DNA of 7,545 nucleotides from Vulcanimicrobiota bacterium. Its GTDB lineage: Bacteria; Vulcanimicrobiota; Vulcanimicrobiia; Vulcanimicrobiales; Vulcanimicrobiaceae. Shown piece after piece: positions 1 through 5,258 of the stretch. How positions within the stretch are numbered: position 1 is the stretch's first letter; the number at the start of each line of letters is the position of its first letter. The stretch covers positions 1 to 7,545 of the forward strand of contig PMUE01000381.1 of NCBI GenBank assembly GCA_003167055.1, given 5' to 3'. Made by a program: the position numbers and the translations under genes. Under the pieces are notes generated by a model that had not been told where the DNA came from, ran no database searches, and saw only the letters and a list, made by a program, of their open reading frames with translations.

Positions 1-204
1 GGGCTGGCCCGCAAGATCGCCGCGTGCGGGCCGCTCGGCATCAAGACCACGCTGGAGTCCGCACACCTGGCGATCGGCGAGTCCGAAGCGGCGGCGTTCG
101 CCAAGCTGAATGGGCAATTTGGCGGGCTATTCCACACCGAGGACTTCATCGAGGGCCGCACGGCTGAGGCGCAGGGACGTCCCCCCGTCTACCAAGGTAA
201 GTAG
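1..204 (+). CDS. Enoyl-CoA hydratase/isomerase family protein, C-terminal end only
   Basis: Frame 1 is open from the first base and ends at TAG 202-204, giving 67 residues of a gene that starts outside the window. The segment LARKIAACGPLGIKTTLES, followed by an alternating helical stretch, GGLFHTEDFIEG and a final RPPVYQGK, matches the C-terminal trimerisation region of crotonase-fold enoyl-CoA hydratases. In that family a (F/L)xTEDxxEG motif precedes a terminal (R)PPxF/Y. Members hydrate or isomerise acyl-CoA esters in the cytoplasm, for example in beta-oxidation. The catalytic residues lie upstream and are not visible, so the exact reaction cannot be given. The next gene on the same strand, a YciI-like gene, begins 66 bases later. 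This gene belongs to the left-hand block that appears foreign to the rest of the window. Confidence 0.8.
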   Translation, partial: GLARKIAACGPLGIKTTLESAHLAIGESEAAAFAKLNGQFGGLFHTEDFIEGRTAEAQGRPPVYQGK

Positions 205-270
205 GCACAGGCCGGTCCCTGAAAGGCCAGCGGCACGCTGAATGTCAGCGGCGGCCAGTACGCTCCGGCC

Positions 271-618
271 ATGGCTAACTTCGCGGTCAGGCTGGTGCAC
301 GGCCCATGCTGGGACCCCTCGCGCCCGATCCGGGAGCAGGACGGCTGGGATGAGCACGCGGCCTTCATGGACGGGCTGGTCGACGACGGGTTTATCATCG
401 TCGGCGGCCCGGTCGGCGCCGGCGAGCAGACCCTGCACGTGGTCGAGGCGCCCGACGAGAGCGACATCACCGCACGCCTGGCCCGGGATCCCTGGGCATC
501 CTCCGGACTGCTCCGGATCGGCACGATAGAGCCCTGGGCGCTGTGGCTCGACAGCCGCCCGAAGCCGCCGCCCGAAGCCGCCGCGAGGACCCGCCCGTCC
601 GGGTCCGTGCCAGGATGA
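271..618 (+). CDS. YciI-like (YCII domain) protein
   Basis: A 115-residue protein. Residues 4-93 show the YCII alpha/beta ferredoxin-like pattern: an opening strand (NFAVRLVHGPCWD), a helix with WDEHAAFMDGLVDDG, then FIIVGGPV, a second strand LHVVEAPDE, and a closing GLLRIGTIEPWALWL. These are hallmarks of small YciI-like proteins common in Actinobacteria; the fold is related to muconolactone isomerase and dyp-type barrels. The biochemical role of the family is mostly unknown, so none is assigned. The ATG at 271 is chosen because the domain starts directly after it, although no good Shine-Dalgarno sequence precedes it. Residues 96-115 form a Pro/Ala/Arg tail beyond the usual domain end. The 3' third is overlapped on the other strand by the run-on of the tsaD reading frame, which I regard as non-native. 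Confidence 0.78.
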   Translation: MANFAVRLVHGPCWDPSRPIREQDGWDEHAAFMDGLVDDGFIIVGGPVGAGEQTLHVVEAPDESDITARLARDPWASSGLLRIGTIEPWALWLDSRPKPPPEAAARTRPSGSVPG

Positions 619-1333
619 CCGCATGAGGATAAACCACCAGGTGGTCGTCTTCGACGAGGCGCACGACGTCGAGGAGGTGATGACCGACAGCCTGGGTGTC
701 GAGATCGGGCCCGGGAGGTTCCGGACGTTGGTCGGCCTGGCCCGACCACTGGTGAGCGGCGCCGCCGGCGGCCAGGCGCTCGAGCGCGGCACCGCCCGGG
801 TAGCCGAGTCCCAGCATCCGTGCGCCCTTGTCGAACGCCTCGCCGGCGGCGTCGTCGCGCGTGCGGCCGATAACGCGCATCTCGGTCGCGGAGCGCACGT
901 CGACCAATTGCGAGTGGCCGCCGGAAACCAGTAACGCCAGAAACGGGTACGGCGGTTCTTCGTCGCCGTCGAGAAATGCGGCAAAGATATGCCCGTGCAA
1001 ATGGTTGACCGCATACAACGGTTTGTCGAGCGCGAAGGCCAGCGCTTTGGCGCTGGCAACGCCGACGACGAGACTTCCGATCAACCCCGGTCCGCGCGTG
1101 ACGCCGATCGCATCGACGTCGGCGAAGGTCATGCCGGCGCGACCGAGCGCGTCGTCGACCGCCGCCGACAGCAGCGCGACGTGCTGGCGGCTCGCGATTT
1201 CCGGAACGATCCCGCCGTACTTCGCGTGAAAGGCATCTTGGTTGGTCGAGACGCTCGACAGCACGTCGCGACCGTCGCGCACCAGCGCAGTCGCCGTGTC
1301 GTCGCACGAGGTCTCAATCCCGAGGATGATCAT
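467..1333 (-). CDS. tsaD: TsaD, tRNA N6-threonylcarbamoyladenosine synthase subunit; C-terminal part replaced by unrelated sequence
   Basis: The frame runs 288 codons, but only residues 1-190 (760-1333) are TsaD. Visible motifs are the N-terminal ASKHA ATPase loop GIETSCDDTATALV (5-18), SRQH (48-51), the metal-binding HLHGH (H111 and H115), LVSGGHSQL (135-143) and DDAAGEAFDKGA (160-171). TsaD with TsaB and TsaE transfers threonylcarbamoyl from threonylcarbamoyl-AMP to A37 of ANN-decoding tRNAs in the cytoplasm. The family is usually about 330-340 residues long; the C-terminal nucleotide-binding lobe with its NGG and late Asp motifs is absent. Residues from about 193 on are antisense to helicase and YciI sequence, with no TsaD character. 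The start ATG at 1331-1333 is preceded by GAGGGA (1342-1347) at 8-base spacing. It is the third gene after thrS and the lipoprotein gene. Because TsaD is normally essential, a join artefact is more likely than a natural truncation. Confidence 0.85.
   Translation of the reverse strand: MIILGIETSCDDTATALVRDGRDVLSSVSTNQDAFHAKYGGIVPEIASRQHVALLSAAVDDALGRAGMTFADVDAIGVTRGPGLIGSLVVGVASAKALAFALDKPLYAVNHLHGHIFAAFLDGDEEPPYPFLALLVSGGHSQLVDVRSATEMRVIGRTRDDAAGEAFDKGARMLGLGYPGGAALERLAAGGAAHQWSGQADQRPEPPGPDLDTQAVGHHLLDVVRLVEDDHLVVYPHAVILARTRTGGSSRRLRAAASGGCRATAPRALSCRSGAVRRMPRDPGPGVR
629..757 (+). pseudogene. Internal fragment of a DinG/XPD-like DEAH-box DNA helicase
   Basis: In the plus frame opened by ATG 623, the translation contains HQVVVFDEAHDVEEVMTDSL followed by GVEIGPGRFRTLVGLARPLV. 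VVVFDEAH is a Walker B/DEAH motif, and the following residues match the region after motif II in superfamily 2 helicases of the DinG/XPD type. No Walker A, no iron-sulfur cysteine region and no upstream helicase sequence is present: the YciI-like gene ends at 618. Downstream of about 757 the frame is only the antisense of tsaD. So this is a helicase piece of about 130 bases cut at both sides, and it should not be expressed as a functional protein. The left edge is uncertain by about 10 bases and the right edge by about 15. The small frame 623-934 that contains it is not a real gene as a whole. Confidence 0.6.
755..772. other. Breakpoint between foreign left-hand DNA and the tsaD gene
   Basis: Plus-strand helicase homology fades near 757, and minus-strand TsaD homology fades at residue 190 (codon 764-766). 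The short stretch between them is very G+C-rich (gcggcgccgccggcggcc, 756-773). Such a low-complexity stretch is a plausible microhomology for a template switch or recombination, so the exact joining base cannot be fixed. Confidence 0.55.
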
Positions 1334-1339
1334 CTCGTC

Positions 1340-1379
1340 GGTCCCTCGACTACGCTGCGCTACGCTCGGGATGACAAGG
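1340..1379. repeat. Short palindrome-like element resembling a dispersed intergenic repeat
   Basis: On the plus strand the element opens GTCCCTCGACTACG and closes CTCGGGATGACAAGG, with two TACGCT copies (1351-1356, 1361-1366) around GCGC. Its outer arms are imperfectly complementary. This layout, a GTCATCCCGAGCG arm opposite a GTCGAGGGAC arm, resembles the small hairpin repeats scattered between genes in many bacterial genomes. Only one copy occurs in the window, so the repeat nature is inferred from resemblance. On the minus strand it encodes the last lipoprotein residues LSSRA, its TAG stop, and the GAGGGA that serves as the tsaD ribosome binding site. Confidence 0.5.
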
Positions 1380-2286
1380 AGGGCGATGCGCTCGGTGATG
1401 CAGACGCGCTTGAAGATGCGCTCGGGGATGCACTGGGCGATCCACTTGCAGATCCGCTGGGTGATGCACTGGGCGAGGCGCTCGGCGACGTGCTTGACGA
1501 CGGCAGCTCGTCGCCATAGAGCACGATCAGCCAGGTTTCGTCTTTCTTGATTTGCAGCGACGGTGCGCCCACCTGGAACGTCAACGTCGTGCCGGTAAGC
1601 TTCGACTTTGCATACGAACCGAGGAACGTGTCGCTGACTTTCTTTTTCTTGATGTCCTCGTGATAGAGCTGCACCGCGAAGCCGCGCCCGCCGAGCTGTT
1701 CTTTGGGAAGCGTGAAGTCGGCGGTGACGTTGCCGGCAAGCGTCACGTCGGCGTCGGTGCGTAAGCGCAGCGCGACGAGTGCGACGGTGGCGACCGCTTT
1801 CGGATCGGGGTTATTCATCTTCGGCGCGTCTTTCGGCAGGCCGGTGATGTGCAGCGTGATATGTGCGCCGCTCGCAGTCGGCGTAGGCGCCGGCGTCGGC
1901 GTGAAGAGCGGTGATGCCGAACTCGACGGTGTGGGTGTCGGCGTCGGCGTGGGGGTCGGCGTCGGCGTCGGCGAGGCTGAACCCGAACCGGTCGGTGTGG
2001 GTGACGGCGTCACGACTGAAAATTGCAGCGTGCACGAGAAGCCCTGATCTGCCGGACACTTGATGCCGTTCGCGGCGTCGGAAACGAGATACTGAACCTC
2101 GTTGCCCGGCGGCGTCGTCGGCGAGCCGGAGGGCTTAGGCGAAAGACCCGCAGGTGTGGCCATGTTGGGCGAGGCGACCGGCGGATTCACGCCGCCCGGC
2201 GCCGACGTACCACCACTACCAAAACTTCCTTGACACGCGGATAAGGTAAGCGAAGCGATCGCAAACGCGATGAGGGGGCGTTTCAT
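1360..2286 (-). CDS. Secreted lipoprotein with Pro/Thr/Ser-rich linkers, function unknown
   Basis: A 308-residue protein I do not recognise. Residues 1-18 are a lipoprotein signal (MKRPLIAFAIASLTLSAC) with lipobox LSAC and acylated Cys18, so export and membrane anchoring are expected. Residues 19-62 are a Gly/Pro/Ser linker. Residues 63-93 are a short strand-rich piece with two cysteines (C77, C85) that could form a disulfide. Residues 94-139 hold an (SP/TP) linker including about eight PT pairs in a row. Residues 140-262 alternate hydrophobic and polar residues (ITLHITGL, VTLAGNVTADFTL, FAVQLYHED, LTFQVGAPSL, TWLIVLYGDEL), suggesting one beta-rich domain. Residues 263-305 are Ser/Ala/Pro repeats. 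The start ATG overlaps the thrS stop (ATGA), implying translational coupling; a weak AAAGG lies about 13 bases upstream. tsaD follows after 26 bases. A surface-exposed or cell-wall-spanning role is a guess. Confidence 0.85.
   Translation of the reverse strand: MKRPLIAFAIASLTLSACQGSFGSGGTSAPGGVNPPVASPNMATPAGLSPKPSGSPTTPPGNEVQYLVSDAANGIKCPADQGFSCTLQFSVVTPSPTPTGSGSASPTPTPTPTPTPTPTPSSSASPLFTPTPAPTPTASGAHITLHITGLPKDAPKMNNPDPKAVATVALVALRLRTDADVTLAGNVTADFTLPKEQLGGRGFAVQLYHEDIKKKKVSDTFLGSYAKSKLTGTTLTFQVGAPSLQIKKDETWLIVLYGDELPSSSTSPSASPSASPSGSASGSPSASPSASSSASASPSASPSLSSRA
1385..1498. repeat. Degenerate 12-bp tandem repeat coding the Ser/Ala/Pro tail of the lipoprotein
   Basis: Units close to GATGCACTGGGC / GATGCGCTCGGT recur every 12 bases at 1385, 1415, 1427, 1439, 1451, 1463, 1475 and 1487, with one 18-base unit at 1397. 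The copies at 1427 and 1463 are identical. On the coding (minus) strand each unit adds four residues of the SPSA type. A multiple-of-three unit lets copy number change without breaking the frame. Confidence 0.75.
1927..1973. repeat. Hexamer tandem repeat coding the Pro-Thr linker of the lipoprotein
   Basis: Plus-strand units of GGCGTC or close variants (GGTGTG, GGTGTC, GGCGTG, GGGGTC) follow each other about eight times. They encode residues 106-120, alternating Pro-Thr, on the minus strand. A second short run near 1877-1903 codes a similar Pro-Thr/Pro-Ala stretch. Slippage would change linker length in steps of two residues. Confidence 0.75.
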
Positions 2287-4013
2287 CCTCGAGTGTCGAC
2301 CTTTCGCTTTAGCTCTTCGGCAAATTCGCTCACCGAAATCGTGCGTTTCTCTTCCACGGATCGTTCGTTGACGTTAACTGTATTATCGGCAGCTTCTTGT
2401 TTGCCCACGACGAGAATGTATGGGACCTTCTGCGTTTTCCAGTGCCGGATCTTGTAGCCCAGCTTTTCGTTGCTCTCGTCGACCGACACACGGAACCCCA
2501 TTCCGCTCAGACGCGCCGCGACCTCGCGCGCGTATCCCACCTGATTCTCAGAAATTGGCGTAACCACGGCTTGCACCGGCGCAAGCCAGGCGGGGAAAGC
2601 GCCGCCATAGTGCTCGATCAAGATGCCGAAGAAGCGCTCGAGCGAGCCGGCGAGTGCGCGGTGGATCATCACCGGCCGGTGATCGAGCCCATCGGCGCCG
2701 CGGTATTTGAGTTCGAAGCGCTCCGGTAAGTTGAAATCGACTTGCACGGTGCCGAGCTGCCATTTGCGCCCGATCGCATCGCGCACGTTGATATCGAGTT
2801 TCGGACCGTAGAACGCGCCGCCGCCTTCGTCGAGTTGATAGGGCAGTTCGTAACGCTCGAGCGCGCGACGAATCGCATCTTCAGCGATCGCATCGGTGTC
2901 GGCGCGCAACGCCTCTTCACGCGTCGAGAGAAAATACTCGAAGTCGGAGAAGCCAAACGCTTTCATCAAGCGCAGCGCTTCATCGAGTGTCTGCTCGAAT
3001 TCGCCCTGCAATTGTTCGGGGGTGCAGAAGATGTGCGCGTCGTCTTGGGTGAAGCCGCGCACGCGCGTGAGTCCGTGCAGTACGCCCGAGCGTTCGAAAC
3101 GATAGACCGTGCCGAATTCCGAATAGCGAATCGGCAGCTCGCGATAGCTGTGCGGCTGGCCGCGATAGATCAAGATATGCCCGGGGCAGTTCATCGGTTT
3201 GAGGCGAAAGCGCTGCTCCTCCACCTCCAGCGCGCCGAACATGCCGTGCGCGTAGTTTTCCAGATGGCCCGAGATTTCGTAGAGCTTCTCGCTGACGACG
3301 TGCGGCGTGACCACGGGCAGATAGCCGCGCTCCCGTAGACCGGTGCGGATGAACTCCTCGATGAGGCCGCGGACGATGGCGCCCTTGGGGTGCCAGAAGA
3401 CCAATCCGCCGCCCGCGTCTTCCTCTATAGAAAAGAGATCGAGCTCAACGCCAAGCTTGCGATGGTCGCGTTTTTGGGCCTCTTCGATCTGGGTGAGGTA
3501 GCCGTCGAGTTCGGCCGGCGTGTGCCAGGCCGTGCCGTAGATGCGCTGGAGCATCGGGTTGTGCTCGTCGCCGCGCCAATACGCGCCCGCCACGCTGGTC
3601 AACTTCACTGCGCCGATCTCGCCGGTGCGATCGGCATGACCGCCGCGGCAGAGGTCGGTGAAGTCGCCGATCGTGTACAGCGTGACCGGTTCGCCGTCGG
3701 GGATCGCCTCGGCGAGTTCAACCTTGTACGGGTTGCCGGCAAAGCGGGCAATCGCTTCATCGCGCGTGACCGTTTGCCCAGTCATCTCATAGTCGGCCGC
3801 GATGATCTTGCGCATGCGCTCTTCGAGGCGCACCAGGTCGTCGGGCGTAAACGGCTCGCCGCGATCAAAATCGTAGTAGAAGCCGTTCTCGATCGCCGGT
3901 CCGATGGTCGGCTTAGCGTCTGGGAAGAGCTCCTGGACCGCGTAAGCGAGCACGTGGGCCGCCGTATGACGCAGCGCCGGCAACGAGGCGCCGTTGGAAT
4001 GGGCATCGGGCAT
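2283..4013 (-). CDS. thrS: Threonyl-tRNA synthetase lacking the TGS domain
   Basis: A 576-residue class II synthetase that joins threonine to tRNA-Thr in the cytoplasm. The editing domain (about 10-190) carries RHTAAH (H16, H20) and DLCRGGH (C122, H126), the residues used to clear mischarged Ser-tRNA. The catalytic core has KPMNCPGH with zinc ligand C276, motif 2 YRFERSGVLHGLTRVRGF with H327 in DDAHIF, and motif 3 MIHRALAGSLERF with H451. The anticodon-binding domain is at about 475-576. Compared with the 642-residue E. coli enzyme, about 57 residues are missing at the N terminus. An in-frame TAA (4050-4052) lies 36 bases upstream of ATG 4011-4013, so the TGS domain cannot be hidden by a wrong start choice. 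The nearest strong ribosome binding sequence (AAGGAG, complement of 4046-4051) is about 33 bases upstream of the ATG, which is odd. It is first in the minus-strand cluster and overlaps the lipoprotein gene by four bases. Confidence 0.96.
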   Translation of the reverse strand: MPDAHSNGASLPALRHTAAHVLAYAVQELFPDAKPTIGPAIENGFYYDFDRGEPFTPDDLVRLEERMRKIIAADYEMTGQTVTRDEAIARFAGNPYKVELAEAIPDGEPVTLYTIGDFTDLCRGGHADRTGEIGAVKLTSVAGAYWRGDEHNPMLQRIYGTAWHTPAELDGYLTQIEEAQKRDHRKLGVELDLFSIEEDAGGGLVFWHPKGAIVRGLIEEFIRTGLRERGYLPVVTPHVVSEKLYEISGHLENYAHGMFGALEVEEQRFRLKPMNCPGHILIYRGQPHSYRELPIRYSEFGTVYRFERSGVLHGLTRVRGFTQDDAHIFCTPEQLQGEFEQTLDEALRLMKAFGFSDFEYFLSTREEALRADTDAIAEDAIRRALERYELPYQLDEGGGAFYGPKLDINVRDAIGRKWQLGTVQVDFNLPERFELKYRGADGLDHRPVMIHRALAGSLERFFGILIEHYGGAFPAWLAPVQAVVTPISENQVGYAREVAARLSGMGFRVSVDESNEKLGYKIRHWKTQKVPYILVVGKQEAADNTVNVNERSVEEKRTISVSEFAEELKRKVDTRG

Positions 4014-4056
4014 GACTGGGGCCGTTTCGGCAAGGGCCCGTGGCGCTCCTTAGACG

Positions 4057-4070
4057 GCCCGCATGCGGGC
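4057..4070. promoter_or_regulatory. 14-bp perfect palindrome in the thrS leader
   Basis: GCCCGCATGCGGGC reads the same on both strands and lies about 44 bases upstream of the thrS start. It could be an operator for a dimeric regulator, or a hairpin with a 5-bp stem and CATG loop in the thrS leader RNA. No T-box motif such as GGTGGNACC is seen nearby. Confidence 0.3.
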
Positions 4071-4106
4071 GGCGGTCGTCCTGGGCTTAAGGGACTGATA
4101 AGGCGG

Positions 4107-4125
4107 CTTTAACGCCACTTTAGTT
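4107..4125 (+). promoter_or_regulatory. Pho-box-like pair of direct repeats upstream of pstS
   Basis: CTTTAACG (4107-4114) and CTTTAGTT (4118-4125) are two similar octamers separated by CCA, giving 11-base periodicity. Direct repeats with one-helical-turn spacing are typical of PhoB/PhoP binding sites ahead of pst operons, and the octamer resembles the cyanobacterial form. The site is about 80-100 bases upstream of the pstS start. Two copies only, and the lineage is unknown, so this is tentative. It also overlaps the proposed thrS promoter. Confidence 0.25.
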
Positions 4126-4145
4126 TGCGCGCTTCACGATACCAA
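4117..4145 (-). promoter_or_regulatory. Candidate sigma-70-type promoter for thrS
   Basis: On the minus strand TTGGTA (complement of 4140-4145) and TAAAGT (complement of 4117-4122) are separated by exactly 17 bases, each matching four of six consensus positions. Transcription would begin near 4110, giving a leader of roughly 95-100 bases. It is a pattern match only. I found no equally good promoter facing pstS. Confidence 0.3.
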
Positions 4146-4190
4146 GTGTTAGGCGGATTTTCACCGCTGGACTACTCCCACGTGCTTTCT

Positions 4191-4195
4191 AGGAG
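4191..4195 (+). promoter_or_regulatory. Ribosome binding site that fixes the pstS start
   Basis: AGGAG lies 10 bases before ATG 4206 and is followed by a T-rich spacer. The pstS frame is open further upstream to TTG 4125, but the extra 27 residues have no signal-peptide character. The AGGAG and the classical signal sequence right after ATG 4206 decide in favour of this start. Confidence 0.75.
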
Positions 4196-4205
4196 TTTTT
4201 TCTTG

Positions 4206-5252
4206 ATGCGTAAGACCTTGGCGCTGGCTCTCGCGGCGCTATTGCTTGTGTCCGCAAGTGGACGCGCCCTTGCAGCGACGACCCTGCTGGAGACGGGATC
4301 CTCGCTGCTCTATCCACTGATGAATCTTTGGGTAGCCGCGTACCAAGAGTCGAACAAAGACGTGCAGATCACGACGTCAAGCACCGGTTCCGGCACGGGC
4401 ATCTCGCAAGCCATCGCCGGTGTGGCGCAGATCGGCGCGTCCGACGCTTTTATGGCCGACGCGCAGATGAAGGGCACCCCGATGCTCAACATTCCGCTCG
4501 CGATTTCTGCGCAGCAAATTAACTACAACGTGCCGGGGTTGAACACCGTGCATCTCAACCTGTCGGGGCCGGTGCTCGCGGGCATCTATGGCGGGACGAT
4601 TCAGTACTGGGACGACGCGAAGATCAAGGACATCAACAAGCCGTACGCCGGCAAGTTGCCGCACCAACCGATCGTGCCGATCCGCCGCGCAGATAGTTCG
4701 GGCGATACGTTCATCTTCACGCAGTACCTCACGAAGTCCACACCGTCGTGGGCAAACGGACCTGGGTACGGCACGATCGTCAACTGGCCGTCGGTGGCGA
4801 CCGCCGTCGGCGCGCAGGGTAACGCAGGCATGGTGCAGACCTGTCAAAACACGCAATACTCGATTGCCTACATCGGCGTTGCGTACATCGAGCAGACCGA
4901 CAAGGCTGGCCTTGGCTACGCCGCGCTCCAAAACCAGGGCGGCAAGTTCGTGCTGCCGACTCCCAAGAACATCGCGGCAGCCGCGGCGGTGACTGACAAG
5001 GCCACGCCGAGCGACGAGCGGATCTCGCTCATCTACGGTCAGGGCGAGGATTCGTATCCGATCATCAACTACGAATACGCGATCGTGAATCCGAAGCAAA
5101 GCGATTCGGCGAAGGCCGCCGAGGTCAGAAAATTCCTCGACTGGGCGCTAACCGAAGGCCAGAACGCGGGCTTTTTAGACAAGGTGCATTTCCTTCCGTT
5201 ACCGCCCTCGGTGCTAAAGCTCAGCCGTTCACAAGTCGCAAAGATCGTATAG
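4206..5252 (+). CDS. pstS: PstS, periplasmic phosphate-binding protein of the Pst ABC transporter
   Basis: A 348-residue protein. Residues 1-23 form a Sec signal peptide (basic MRK, an Ala/Leu core, and ALA before a likely cleavage at 23/24). No lipobox is seen, so it should be soluble in the periplasm or outer space. Phosphate-site motifs of the family are visible: ETGSSLLYP (29-37), SSTGSGTGISQAIAG (58-72), IGASDAF (76-82, likely ligand D80) and RADSSGDTFIFTQYL (161-175). The last aligns with the E. coli RADGSGTSF loop, with Asp167 where E. coli has Thr141; the SSGDTF form seems usual in a subfamily of PstS. It captures inorganic phosphate and hands it to PstC/PstA. It is first in the operon, with pstC starting 6 bases after the stop. 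Phosphate-starvation control is expected from family knowledge; only a tentative Pho-like repeat pair supports it here. Confidence 0.95.
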   Translation: MRKTLALALAALLLVSASGRALAATTLLETGSSLLYPLMNLWVAAYQESNKDVQITTSSTGSGTGISQAIAGVAQIGASDAFMADAQMKGTPMLNIPLAISAQQINYNVPGLNTVHLNLSGPVLAGIYGGTIQYWDDAKIKDINKPYAGKLPHQPIVPIRRADSSGDTFIFTQYLTKSTPSWANGPGYGTIVNWPSVATAVGAQGNAGMVQTCQNTQYSIAYIGVAYIEQTDKAGLGYAALQNQGGKFVLPTPKNIAAAAAVTDKATPSDERISLIYGQGEDSYPIINYEYAIVNPKQSDSAKAAEVRKFLDWALTEGQNAGFLDKVHFLPLPPSVLKLSRSQVAKIV

Positions 5253-5258
5253 GAATGC

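Noticed and set aside
189..1307. Minus-strand 372-residue frame
   Set aside because: Arg-rich shadow frame overlapping TsaD in another phase and crossing the chimeric join; no domain character.
1372..1500. CRISPR-like array
   Set aside because: The repeats are 12 bp, contiguous, without unique spacers, and in frame with a coding sequence.
989..1519. Plus-strand 176-residue frame with acidic LGDALGD-type repeats
   Set aside because: It is antisense to tsaD and to the lipoprotein tail. The repeats simply mirror the 12-bp tandem repeat, and no start signal or family resemblance supports it.
3390..4112. Plus-strand 240-residue frame
   Set aside because: Antisense to the well-supported thrS gene; composition is that of a mirror frame in GC-rich DNA.
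4014..4205. T-box riboswitch controlling thrS
   Set aside because: No GGTGGNACC-type T-box sequence, no specifier-loop layout and no terminator with T-run was found in the minus-strand leader.
4377..5099. Minus-strand 240-residue frame
   Set aside because: Antisense to pstS, Arg/Val-rich shadow without recognisable motifs.
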